A stretch of 21,572 bases of DNA from an uncultured Oscillospiraceae bacterium (GTDB taxonomy: Bacteria; Bacillota; Clostridia; Oscillospirales; Oscillospiraceae): assembly GCA_934597125.1 (NCBI GenBank), contig CAKTQM010000029.1, positions 1 through 21,572 on the forward strand, read 5' to 3'. Every line of letters starts with the position of its first letter. Positions within the stretch are counted from its first letter, which is position 1. This document shows positions 6,991 through 14,673 of this stretch, in pieces. A program made the position numbers and the translations under genes. Under the pieces are notes generated by a model that was not told the DNA's origin, searched no databases, and saw nothing but the letters and a program-made list of their open reading frames with translations.

Positions 6991-9759
6991 ATGGAATACA
7001 AGAAGACGTTGAACATGCCCAAGAGCGGCTTTCCCATGCGTGCCGGCCTGCCCAAGCGCGAGCCGGATATGCTCAAGCACTGGGAGGAGATCGACCTCTA
7101 TAACGAGCTGCTGAAAAAGAACGAGGGCAAGCCCCTCTTCTCCCTCCACGACGGCCCTCCGTTCTCCAACGGTGCGCTGCACATGGGCCACGCCCTGAAT
7201 AAGTCCCTGAAGGACTTCATCACCCGCATGTACGCCATGCGCGGCTACTACACCCCCTATATCCCCGGCTGGGATAACCACGGCATGCCCATCGAGTCCG
7301 CCATCATCAAGCAGAACAAGCTCAACCACAAGGCCATGAGCGTGGCGGACTTCCGCACCGCCTGCCACGAGTTCGCCGACCATTATATCGACGTGCAGCG
7401 GGAGGGCTTCAAGCGCATGGGTGTCGTGGGCGACTGGGAGCATCCCTACAAGACCATGGATCCCGGCTTCGAGGCACAGGAAGTCCGCGTCTTCGGCAAG
7501 ATGTATCAAAACGGCCATATCTACAAGGGCCTCAAGCCCGTCTACTGGTGTCCCCACGACGAGACCGCCCTGGCGGAGGCCGAGATCGAGTATAAGGACG
7601 ATCCCTGCACCACCGTCTACGTCAAGTTCCCCATGCACGACGACCTGGGCAAGCTGGGCAATCTGGATCACAGCAAGCTCTATTTCGTGATCTGGACAAC
7701 AACCGTCTGGACGCTGCCCGGCAACCTTGCCATCGCCCTGCATCCCGACGAGAGCTATGTGGTCGTCAAGGCCCCCAACGGCGAAATGTATATCATGGCC
7801 GAGGCGCTGACCGAGAAGGTCATGAAGATCGGCGGCTTCGACAGCTATGAGATCCTGGAGAGCCACCCCGGCTCCTTCTTCGAGAATATGCTGGCCGATC
7901 ACCCCTTCCTGCCCAAGACCTCCCGTCTGGTGCTGGCGGACTACGTCACCATGGATTCCGGTACCGGCTGCGTCCACACCGCTCCCGGCTTCGGCGCCGA
8001 CGACTATCTCACCTGCAAGCGCTACGGCATGGACATGGTGGTGCCCGTGGACGATCAGGGCAAGCACACCGCCTACGCCGGCAAGTACGAGGGCATGACC
8101 ACCGACGAGTCCAACCCCGTCATCCTGCAGGATATGAAGGACAACGGCTCTCTGTTCGCCAGCGAGGACATCGTCCACAGCTACCCCCACTGCTGGCGCT
8201 GCAAGCAGCCCATCATCTTCCGCGCCACCCCCCAGTGGTTCTGCTCCGTGGACTCCTTCAAGGACGACGCCATTGCCGCCTGCGAGGATGTCCGCTGGGT
8301 GCCCGCCTGGGGCAAGGATCGCATGCGCTCCATGATCCTGGAGCGTACCGACTGGTGCATCAGCCGCCAGCGCCGCTGGGGCCTGCCCATCCCCGTGTTC
8401 TACTGCAAGGACTGCGGCAAGCCCGTCTGCACCGACGAGAGCATCGAGGCCGTGGCGGATCTGTTCGAGCAGAAGGGCTCCAACGCCTGGTTCGACATGG
8501 CCGCCGAGGATATCCTGCCCAAGGGCTTCACCTGCCCCCACTGCGGCAAGTCCGCCGGTTTTGAGAAGGAGACCGACACGCTGGACGGCTGGTTTGACTC
8601 CGGCTCCACCCACTTCGCCGCCATGGAGCGGGATCAGAACTTCTGGCCCGCCACCATGTATATCGAGGGTCTTGACCAGTATCGCGGCTGGTTCCAGTCC
8701 TCTCTGCTGGTGGCTGTCGGCGCGCTGGGCCGCGGCGCTCCCTTCAAGGAGTGCGTCACCCACGGCTGGACGGTGGACGGCGAGGGCAAGGCCATGCACA
8801 AGTCCCTGGGCAACGGCATGGATCCCGCCGAGATCTTCGATAAATACGGCGCCGATCTGCTGCGCCTGTGGGCCGGCAGCGCCGACTATCACGTGGATGT
8901 CCGCTGCTCCGATGAGATTTTCAAGCAGCTGAGCCAGAACTACCTGAAGTTCCGCAACACCGCCAAGTTCTGCCTGGATAATCTGGTGGGCTTTGACGCC
9001 GATGCGCTGGTGCAGCCCGCCGACATGCTGCCGTTGGATAAGTGGGCCGTCACCCGCCTGAACGACCTGATCGCCAAGGTGTTCGCCGCCTATGACAACT
9101 ACGAGTTCCATGTGGTGTCCCACATGGTCAACGACTTCTGCGTGGTGGATCTCAGCTCCTTCTACTTCGATATCCTGAAGGATCGTCTGTACTGCGCCGC
9201 CGCCGAGGGTCTGGAGCGCCGCAGCGCCCAGACTGCTCTGTTCCTGATCCTGGACGCCATGACCCGCCTGTTTGCCCCCATCCTGGCCTTTACCTGCGAT
9301 GAGATCTGGCTGGCCATGCCCCACCGCAGCAGCGACGACGCCCGGAACGTCCTGTTCAACGAGATGGTGCAGCCCTATACCGAGTACGCTCTGTCAGAGG
9401 AGGAGATGGGCAAGTGGGCCCGTATCGCCGCTCTCCGCAACGCCGTCAACGGTGAGTTGGAGACCGCCCGCGCCGCCAAGACCATCGGCAAGAGCCTTGA
9501 GGCGGAGGTCGATCTGACCGTTGGCGCCGAGGATGCCTTCCTTGCCGAAATGGACGCCGCCATGCTGGCGGATCTGCTGATCGTCTCTCAGGTGCGCGTG
9601 GAGGTGGGCAGTGAGCTGACCGTCACCGTCCGCCCCGCCAACGGCGCCAAGTGCCTGCGCTGCTGGAAGGTGCTGCCCACCGTGGGCAGCGACGCCCAGC
9701 ATCCCGAGCTGTGCCCCCGCTGCGCCGCCGTGGTGAAGAACTTCCCCGATCTGGCGTAA
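6991..9759 (+). CDS. ileS: Isoleucyl-tRNA synthetase
   Basis: Charges tRNA-Ile with isoleucine; class I synthetase, cytoplasmic. At 922 residues it has normal length. The HIGH motif is HMGH at 64-67, within GPPFSNGALHMGHALNKS. The editing domain insert occupies roughly 190-400. The KMSKS loop reads KAMHKS at 600-605 (GKAMHKSLGNG), so the usual KMSKS lysine-methionine order is altered and the first serine is histidine. The C-terminus has the zinc-binding CLRCWK...CPRCA pattern typical of bacterial-type IleRS. The start is preceded by AAAAGGAGAAG. The gene stands alone between its T-box leader and a strong terminator. The type of KMSKS variant is probably tolerated, since the second lysine and serine are kept. 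Confidence 0.98.
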   Translation: MEYKKTLNMPKSGFPMRAGLPKREPDMLKHWEEIDLYNELLKKNEGKPLFSLHDGPPFSNGALHMGHALNKSLKDFITRMYAMRGYYTPYIPGWDNHGMPIESAIIKQNKLNHKAMSVADFRTACHEFADHYIDVQREGFKRMGVVGDWEHPYKTMDPGFEAQEVRVFGKMYQNGHIYKGLKPVYWCPHDETALAEAEIEYKDDPCTTVYVKFPMHDDLGKLGNLDHSKLYFVIWTTTVWTLPGNLAIALHPDESYVVVKAPNGEMYIMAEALTEKVMKIGGFDSYEILESHPGSFFENMLADHPFLPKTSRLVLADYVTMDSGTGCVHTAPGFGADDYLTCKRYGMDMVVPVDDQGKHTAYAGKYEGMTTDESNPVILQDMKDNGSLFASEDIVHSYPHCWRCKQPIIFRATPQWFCSVDSFKDDAIAACEDVRWVPAWGKDRMRSMILERTDWCISRQRRWGLPIPVFYCKDCGKPVCTDESIEAVADLFEQKGSNAWFDMAAEDILPKGFTCPHCGKSAGFEKETDTLDGWFDSGSTHFAAMERDQNFWPATMYIEGLDQYRGWFQSSLLVAVGALGRGAPFKECVTHGWTVDGEGKAMHKSLGNGMDPAEIFDKYGADLLRLWAGSADYHVDVRCSDEIFKQLSQNYLKFRNTAKFCLDNLVGFDADALVQPADMLPLDKWAVTRLNDLIAKVFAAYDNYEFHVVSHMVNDFCVVDLSSFYFDILKDRLYCAAAEGLERRSAQTALFLILDAMTRLFAPILAFTCDEIWLAMPHRSSDDARNVLFNEMVQPYTEYALSEEEMGKWARIAALRNAVNGELETARAAKTIGKSLEAEVDLTVGAEDAFLAEMDAAMLADLLIVSQVRVEVGSELTVTVRPANGAKCLRCWKVLPTVGSDAQHPELCPRCAAVVKNFPDLA

Positions 9760-9766
9760 CAAAAGC

Positions 9767-9805
9767 AAAAAAAGATGTCTGCCCACTGGGCAGACATCTT
9801 TTTTT
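9767..9805 (+). terminator. ileS terminator
   Basis: AGATGTCTGCCC pairs with GGGCAGACATCT around an ACT loop, preceded by an A-run and followed by seven T. It lies directly after the ileS stop and is symmetric enough to also stop transcription arriving on the minus strand. Confidence 0.92.
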
Positions 9806-9830
9806 GCAGAGAAGAGTGAAAAGTTATGGT

Positions 9831-9861
9831 ATGCCGCCAAAGGCGGCATGAATTAAAATTC
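9831..9861. repeat. Tandem small palindromes next to repeat copy B
   Basis: ATGCCGCC-AAA-GGCGGCAT (9831-9849) is followed without a gap by GAATT-AA-AATTC (9850-9861). There is no T-tract, so these are not an obvious terminator. They lie between the ileS terminator and repeat B, and may be part of a second repeat family, although no second copy is present here. Confidence 0.5.
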
Positions 9862-9873
9862 ATAGGGGAGGAA

Positions 9874-10083
9874 AAAGGCCCCCTTGTGTAAAGGGGGCTG
9901 TCAGCCGTAAGGCTGACTGGGGGATTGTCAATTAAGATGTGCCTTGGAAGTCCAGCTGGATGCTACGGCGGCGTAGCCGCCGAGATTGACACGAAAAATA
10001 TGCCACCGGCACATTTTCTTAACGTGCCAACCCCTCAGTCACGGCTTCCGCCGTGACAGCTCCCCTTGCACAGGGGAGCCTTT
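9874..10083 (-). repeat. Nested-palindrome intergenic repeat, copy B (long form)
   Basis: Opposite in orientation to copy A. The outer hairpins are conserved: GCCCCCTT/AAGGGGGC, GTCAGCC-GTAA-GGCTGAC, GTCACGGC/GCCGTGAC and GCTCCCC/GGGGAGC, with ends AAAGGC...GCCTTT. The centre, a few bases in A and C, is here about 95 bases (9931-10026). It holds its own inverted pairs: TGTCAAT (9926-9932) with ATTGACA (9985-9991), CGGCGGC-GTA-GCCGCCG (9966-9982), and AAAAT.TGCC with GGCA.ATTTT (9995-10017). The rest of 9806-10126 contains only the small palindromes listed separately; no gene is seen. Confidence 0.85.
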
Positions 10084-10126
10084 GGACGCCCGCCCCATGG
10101 GATAGCCGTACCGTGTCCGGCTCCGG

Positions 10127-11044
10127 TCACTCCGCGTCCTGCTTTCGCCGGGATACCACCGCAGTGACGATCAGCGCCAGAATGGCGATGACGAAGGTGA
10201 TCCACGGCACCTTCAGAAACACCAGAGTGGGGAGAAAGTCCTCCAGCAGCGCCTCAAAGGTTTGGGAGGTCTGGGGCGCATGGGTGGCGGCATAGGCCAG
10301 CATAGGCGGCAGCGCCACGATCCAGTGTACCACATCCACCGCCACCGATATGCCCCACAGGCCGGCCGTCACCTGAAAATAGGGGCGGGGCAGCAGATGC
10401 CGTTCACCACTCCATTTCCGCACCGCGCTCCGCAGCAGAAGATAGAGCGGCGGCAGCAGCAGAAGCGTCAGATCCCACCGGAAGGAGTCGTACAGATAGA
10501 ACGACACATAATTGCGGTTGGGATAATCCGCCAGCAGCATATCCGGCAGTTTGATGTAGGCAAAAACGTAGTAGGAGGCGATCCATACCAGCATCACCCC
10601 GCAGGGCAGCAGCATGGCCAGACGGCGGCGCAGCGCCTCGCCGGAGCAGCGGCTCCAGCCGATCCATATCGCAGCCACAGCGGCTGCTGTCGTCAGACAC
10701 GCCGCCCATAATACGGCGACAAACAGCACGCCCGCCAACAGACACAGCGCCGCCACCGCGTAGCCGATGCGCCAGCGCAGCTCGCCCCGGCGGGCAAGGT
10801 ATTGCTCCACCTGATGGCCGCCGGTGGTGCCCCGCACCGTTTCGCCCGCCAAAATGTCGTCGGCGGTGACGCCGTACAGCTCTGCCAGCGCCGGAAGAAT
10901 GGCGATATCGGGGAAGCCTCCGCCGCTCTCCCATTTGCTGATGGTCTTGTTGGACACGCCAAGGCGGTCGGCCACCTCCTGCTGGGTCATCCCCGCGTCC
11001 TTTCGCAGCGCTGCCAGATAGCCGCCGGTTTTTATGGTATCCAT
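10127..11044 (-). CDS. XRE-family regulator fused to a multi-pass membrane domain
   Basis: Residues 5-66 form an XRE/Cro-type helix-turn-helix (MTQQEVADRLGVSNKTISKWESG, then FPDIAILPALAELYGVTADDIL). The remaining 240 residues are mostly hydrophobic, with segments at about 93-112, 114-131, 141-163, 190-206, 223-250 and 270-297, then a basic tail. The start was set at the ATG at 11044, since AAAGGAG lies 9 bases upstream; an in-frame ATG 51 bases earlier has no such site. At 305 residues it fits membrane-anchored regulators common in Firmicutes, which are thought to couple a membrane signal to transcription. Repeat copies B and C flank it. Its target is unknown; autoregulation or control of the adjacent small membrane protein is only inference. 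Confidence 0.85.
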   Translation of the reverse strand: MDTIKTGGYLAALRKDAGMTQQEVADRLGVSNKTISKWESGGGFPDIAILPALAELYGVTADDILAGETVRGTTGGHQVEQYLARRGELRWRIGYAVAALCLLAGVLFVAVLWAACLTTAAAVAAIWIGWSRCSGEALRRRLAMLLPCGVMLVWIASYYVFAYIKLPDMLLADYPNRNYVSFYLYDSFRWDLTLLLLPPLYLLLRSAVRKWSGERHLLPRPYFQVTAGLWGISVAVDVVHWIVALPPMLAYAATHAPQTSQTFEALLEDFLPTLVFLKVPWITFVIAILALIVTAVVSRRKQDAE

Positions 11045-11072
11045 ACGGTCACGCTCCTTTCGTTGTGACGCC

Positions 11073-11102
11073 AGTATGCCGCAAAGCAACCCCAAATGTC
11101 CA
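11073..11102 (-). promoter_or_regulatory. Candidate promoter of the XRE regulator
   Basis: On the minus strand, TGGACA, an 18-base spacer and CATACT. It would give a leader of about 20 bases carrying the AAAGGAG site. The match is moderate. Confidence 0.35.
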
Positions 11103-11142
11103 CCCCGCCGTTCCGGAAATCAGTCTGCGCAGCGTAGACCTG

Positions 11143-11196
11143 TGCCAACACACCCGTTTCGCGCCGCAAAACGGGCCTGTTGTGTGCTTGGGGCGC
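11143..11196. other. Imperfect GC-rich hairpin upstream of the XRE gene
   Basis: CCCGTTT and AAACGGG pair around an eight-base loop, extended by ACACA/TGTGT across a bulge. There is no T-tract. Function unknown; it sits next to repeat copy C. Confidence 0.3.
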
Positions 11197-11201
11197 ACAC
11201 G

Positions 11202-11319
11202 CCAAGGCCCCCTTGTGTAAAGGGGGCTGTCGAGCGTTAGCGAGACGGAGGGATTGACCGTCAACCCCTCCGTCACGGCTTACGCCGTGCTACCTCCCCT
11301 TACACAGGGGAGGCTTTGG
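11202..11319 (-). repeat. Nested-palindrome intergenic repeat, copy C
   Basis: A 118-base element in the same orientation as copy B, with ends CCAAGGC...GCTTTGG. The outer hairpins GCCCCCTT/AAGGGGGC and CCTCCCC/GGGGAGG and the GTCACGGC.../...GCCGTG hairpin match copy A. One internal hairpin has been replaced by CGAGCGTTAGCGAG, and the centre is shortened (GATTGACCGTCAACCCC). Together with the XRE promoter region it fills 11045-11362; no gene is seen there. Confidence 0.85.
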
Positions 11320-11362
11320 ATGCCAGCTCTTTTCATACTTCCACCCCGCGGCGCGCTCCGGA

Positions 11363-11878
11363 TCAGCCGCGATAGTAGTTACCCTCTGTGCAGCTGAGAA
11401 AATAACTCGCTAAGGTTTCGGGGCTGTCGCTGATGGCAAAAAACACCCCGTTCAGACTATAGTGTCCCAAAAACAAGTCCCTTTCCCAATGCTGTGCCTC
11501 TGCTTCCAGCAGCACCTTGACGTAGTTGGCGTCGGAGCCGGGCACCGCGCTTTCTTCCTCCCACTGATCCTTCTGCTGCTCCTGTTGAAAGGAAAGCCAG
11601 CCGTAAACAGAACCGTCCGAAAGCTGATAGGCATAGGATTTTTTGATGCGGGCCGTGTCGATTTCTTCTGTGGTGACAAAGGTATACGCACCAAGCAGTT
11701 CCAAGCCCTGTTCGCCTTCGGCCCAATCGCCGACACCCTGCAAACGACCTTCCAGGGATCCGGGGCCGGGTACCGTGTGGCTCGCGTTCCACCAGCTGTA
11801 GGCAAGGCTCACTCCCACAGCAACCATGACGAGAAGGAGCGGGATCAGAACAAGCTGATACGTCTTTGCTTTTTTCAT
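11363..11878 (-). CDS. Membrane-anchored protein of unknown function
   Basis: Not recognised. It has 171 residues. A basic start (MKKAKTYQ) and a hydrophobic stretch at 8-28 form a signal anchor or uncleaved signal peptide, without a lipobox. The rest (30-171) is soluble, rich in Glu, Gln and Trp, presumably outside the membrane. Features seen: LLGAYTFVTTEEIDTARI, YAYQLSDGSVYGWLSFQQEQQ and HYSLNGVFFAISDSPETLASYFLSCTEG. The start is supported by AAGGAGG just upstream. It lies 56 bases after the gatD-like gene with no promoter or terminator seen between, so it may be the last gene of the mnmG-led transcript; repeat copy C follows it. Confidence 0.75.
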   Translation of the reverse strand: MKKAKTYQLVLIPLLLVMVAVGVSLAYSWWNASHTVPGPGSLEGRLQGVGDWAEGEQGLELLGAYTFVTTEEIDTARIKKSYAYQLSDGSVYGWLSFQQEQQKDQWEEESAVPGSDANYVKVLLEAEAQHWERDLFLGHYSLNGVFFAISDSPETLASYFLSCTEGNYYRG

Positions 11879-11934
11879 ATCGTTCCTCCTTGCGGCGTGT
11901 CCTGCTGTTTTCCTGCGCCAATGCAGCCCGGTTT

Positions 11935-12645
11935 TTAATACTTCCAGCTCCGCCCCGGTTCCATGAACTCCGCCACCCGCTTGTGATAGCTGTCCATGGC
12001 CGCCTCCTCAAAGGCCAGCGTGTCGGACGCCGCACCCATCTCCCGCAGCAGCCATTTGCACAGGGTTGGATTCAGGATCAGCAGCGGCCCGATCAAATAG
12101 GTAGCCAGCAATCCGCCCCGGCGGAAGCCCTCGCCGCTGCCCTCGATGCCGTCGCGTCCCACGCCCTTTACGGTGTCAAACAGCGCCGCGCCGGTGCCGT
12201 GGGAATGACCGAACAGGCTCTTGAAGCCTACAATGTCCATTCCCTCGAATTTTCCCACGTAATAGCTGTTGTGCCGCCGCAGCATGTGATACTCCGCCCG
12301 GGTGTCCAGCAGGCCCAGCCCCTCGATCCGGGGCGCCGTGTCGCTGTCGATGGCGCAGCCCAGCACGTCCAGCGCGTTGCCGGTAGCCAGAAACAGCTGT
12401 CCGCCGTCGATTTTTTCCGCGATGGCCTCCCGATAGGGCCGCAGGGCGTCCGCCGCCAGTCGCAGCCCCTGCTCCGTGGTGGAGCCCATAAACACCAGCG
12501 TCACATCCCCGTCCAGAAAGGCGGGCCTGGATTTCAGATCCGTCTCCACGATCTTCAGTTCAGGGCAGCACCGCTTCAAATAGTGGATGTTCTGCAGATC
12601 ACCGTAGAGGTTGCACACCTCCGGAAATAAGATCTCCGCTCTCAT
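11935..12645 (-). CDS. gatD: GatD-like CobB/CobQ-type amidotransferase lacking catalytic Cys and His
   Basis: GatD is the glutaminase subunit of lipid II isoglutaminyl synthase, supplying ammonia to MurT. The 236-residue protein aligns along its length with GatD: LFPEVCNLYGDLQNIHYL, VFMGSTTEQ, RIEGLGLLD, MDIVGFKSLFGHSHG and LLATYLIGPLL. Two catalytic residues are missing. The nucleophile loop, CGGYQFLG in S. aureus GatD, reads ATGNALDVLG here (T88 or G89 at the Cys position). The histidine of GTYLHGP is isoleucine 185 (ATYLIGP). The NHGG segment has also changed to SLFGHS. The reading frame is intact and codon use is ordinary, so it is not a decayed pseudogene. Its ATG overlaps the murT stop in an ATGA, implying coupled translation. 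It probably has no glutaminase activity; a structural or regulatory role, or another nitrogen source, is inference. Confidence 0.85.
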   Translation of the reverse strand: MRAEILFPEVCNLYGDLQNIHYLKRCCPELKIVETDLKSRPAFLDGDVTLVFMGSTTEQGLRLAADALRPYREAIAEKIDGGQLFLATGNALDVLGCAIDSDTAPRIEGLGLLDTRAEYHMLRRHNSYYVGKFEGMDIVGFKSLFGHSHGTGAALFDTVKGVGRDGIEGSGEGFRRGGLLATYLIGPLLILNPTLCKWLLREMGAASDTLAFEEAAMDSYHKRVAEFMEPGRSWKY

Positions 12646-14030
12646 GCGTCCTGTCCTCCCTTCGCCAGCAGCTTTTCCCGCAGTTTCGCCTTCACCCGGA
12701 AGGCCAGCGGCGTGCCGTCCACGCCGTACAGGATATACACGTCATCTCCCGGCGTCAGATACAGCTTGTCCAGCGCCTTGAACTCGTCGTCCTCCAAAAA
12801 GATCTTCTCCTCCGGAATGCCCGCCAGCAGCAGCCGCAGCTTATAATCCCGGGCGCGGGGCCCCGCGCACACCAGCTGTACGATGTCGTCGTGGTTCAAA
12901 AACTCAAAATCCGTGTCGTACATCCAGCTGGGATTCTCCGACCAGTTTTTGGATACGCCCATGCAGTTCATCATCACCAGCAGCTCCTTGCGCCCCGGCT
13001 TGGACTGGATGTAGTCGAAGTTCCGGCTGCACGCCAGCGCGTTCTTGTCCTTGGACATCTGCATGATCACGTTCACGCCGCCGATCTTCTCCTCCGACAG
13101 ACGGCTCTCCAGAATTTTCGTTCCGGCGAACCGCTTCCGGATGGTTTCGTGGCTCAGGCCCAGCTGCCGCAGGGCGGCGATGACCGCTATCATGTTATAG
13201 ATATTGAACAGACTGTCGGTAATCAGCTCATAGGGATAGGTGATCCCGTCCTTCTCCCGCACCACCATAGTGCGTGCCCGCAGATCCACTTGCTCCGCCA
13301 GATAGTCCGCCTCCGGCGAGTGGAAGCCGCAGCTCTCGCACACCGCGTGGCCGATGTGGTGATACCGCCGGTACTCATACCGCAGCTTCCCCGCGCAGCG
13401 GGGACAGATGCGCATGTCGTTCAGCAGGTTCACGCAGTCCGTCACGTCGGTAGGCATCCGTCCGATGCCGAAATAGCACCGCGCGTTCTCCTCCGCCACG
13501 CCGCAGGAGATCAGGTCGTCGGCGTTCAGGATCAGCTTGCTCTCCTTCGGCAGATTCCGGCTCAGGATGTCCGCAATATACCCGGGATGGGCGTTGCGCA
13601 TGATGGAATCCCGGAACAGATTGGTAATCAAAATATAGTCCGGCCGCACGTAAGGATAGATTTTCGGCGCCGACCGCTCGTCGATCTCCAGTACCGCCAT
13701 GTCGCAGCCCTTCACCCGGCCCAGCAGGTCGCAGTTGCGGATAAAGGCCGTGGACACGCCGGAGGTGATGTTGCTGCCGGCCCGATTGCTCAGCACGCGG
13801 TGGCCCTCCGCCTCCAGAATATCCACCAGCATATTGCTGACGGTGGTCTTGCCGTTGGTGCCGGTAACAGCTACCATCTTCTCCGGCTTGCCCACATACT
13901 TCAAAAAGTCCGGACATACCTTCACCGCCAGCGCGCCGGGGAAGTCCGTCCCGTTGTGCCGTGTGATCTTCAGCGCCGGAATGGACAGCTTGCCCAGCCA
14001 CAGCGCCAGCAGAAACCGCAGTTTGCCCAT
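12642..14030 (-). CDS. murT: MurT-like Mur ligase with zinc ribbon and DUF1727 domain
   Basis: MurT uses ATP to activate the D-Glu alpha-carboxyl of lipid II for amidation with ammonia from GatD. The 462-residue protein has the Mur central domain with P-loop GTNGKTT (57-63), VLSNRAGSNITSGV (79-92), DERSAPKIYP, TNLFRDSIMRN and LNADD. A four-cysteine zinc ribbon (C209, C212, C231, C234) is typical of MurT. The C-terminal DUF1727 domain follows. In canonical MurT a DG.D-type motif precedes SWIWD and supplies an aspartate facing GatD's active site; here the segment is SENPSWMYDTDFE (364-376) and that motif is absent. GAGGAATG upstream serves the ATG, 3 bases after the cyclase gene. The changes match the loss of catalytic residues in its coupled GatD. 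ATP-binding parts look functional. Confidence 0.88.
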   Translation of the reverse strand: MGKLRFLLALWLGKLSIPALKITRHNGTDFPGALAVKVCPDFLKYVGKPEKMVAVTGTNGKTTVSNMLVDILEAEGHRVLSNRAGSNITSGVSTAFIRNCDLLGRVKGCDMAVLEIDERSAPKIYPYVRPDYILITNLFRDSIMRNAHPGYIADILSRNLPKESKLILNADDLISCGVAEENARCYFGIGRMPTDVTDCVNLLNDMRICPRCAGKLRYEYRRYHHIGHAVCESCGFHSPEADYLAEQVDLRARTMVVREKDGITYPYELITDSLFNIYNMIAVIAALRQLGLSHETIRKRFAGTKILESRLSEEKIGGVNVIMQMSKDKNALACSRNFDYIQSKPGRKELLVMMNCMGVSKNWSENPSWMYDTDFEFLNHDDIVQLVCAGPRARDYKLRLLLAGIPEEKIFLEDDEFKALDKLYLTPGDDVYILYGVDGTPLAFRVKAKLREKLLAKGGQDA

Positions 14031-14033
14031 ATT

Positions 14034-14660
14034 TCATTCCTCCATGGCGATGGCGCGGCAGGAGCAGCCATCGGAATTCTCAAATTTCAGCGGCAGCGTC
14101 ACAAAGGTGAACCGCCGTCCGATCAGGGCGTCCAGCCCTTTCAGATTCTCCGTATTCACAAAGTCCGCCTTCATCAGCGTAATGTGGTTGGGGAAGTTTG
14201 TGCTGTCGCAGGGATCCAGCGAGATGGAATCCTCTCCCACCCCCTTCAGGGGCAGCGCGGCCAGATACGCCGCCGCCTCGGCGGTCAGACAGGGGAAGTC
14301 CTCATAGTAAGCGGGAGAACCCCATTTCCGATCCCATCCGGTGCAGAACAGTACAAAATCCGCCCCCGTCAGGTCATAGCGTTTCAGCAGCGGCAGCGTG
14401 ATGGCCCCCTGACCGCGGCAGTCCACCACCACGGCGGCGCCGGTGAACTTTTCCGCGCCGTAGCTGTCCAGCGCCGCACCGTCCGGCAGCATGTGGGCCG
14501 GCGCGTCCATGTGGGTGCCGGTGTGGGAGAACATGTGCAGCAGCGTCTCCCGATACCCCGCCTCCGCAATGGTACACGCGGTGGTCAGCCGGGGCTGCTC
14601 CGTGCCGGGATACACCGGCATGTCATTTTGAATGGTGTGGGTCAGATCGTAAACCCTCAT
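14034..14660 (-). CDS. Cyclase/KynB-like family metal-dependent hydrolase
   Basis: The family includes N-formylkynurenine formamidase (KynB), isatin hydrolase and proteins labelled polyketide cyclase; all hydrolyse amide or ester bonds with bound divalent metal. The 208-residue protein has the signature HTGTHMDAPAH at 46-56 (metal ligands H46, H50, D52 and base H56) and an N-terminal YDLTHTIQNDMPVYPG. The C-terminus FENSDGCSCRAIA is typical. Length is normal. The start at 14660 is preceded by AAGGAGGG, which overlaps the mnmG stop. It sits between mnmG and murT with no gaps, so it is co-transcribed. No kynurenine-pathway gene is nearby, so the substrate is unknown. Confidence 0.88.
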   Translation of the reverse strand: MRVYDLTHTIQNDMPVYPGTEQPRLTTACTIAEAGYRETLLHMFSHTGTHMDAPAHMLPDGAALDSYGAEKFTGAAVVVDCRGQGAITLPLLKRYDLTGADFVLFCTGWDRKWGSPAYYEDFPCLTAEAAAYLAALPLKGVGEDSISLDPCDSTNFPNHITLMKADFVNTENLKGLDALIGRRFTFVTLPLKFENSDGCSCRAIAMEE

Positions 14661-14673
14661 CCGCTCGCCCTCC

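Noticed and set aside
6526..9324. Very long minus-strand open frame opposite ileS
   Set aside because: Runs through the T-box leader and attenuator and has shadow composition; ileS on the plus strand is certain.
4230..11319. CRISPR array or insertion sequence as an explanation for the repeats
   Set aside because: The copies are far apart, vary in orientation, have internal hairpins and contain no spacers or transposase.
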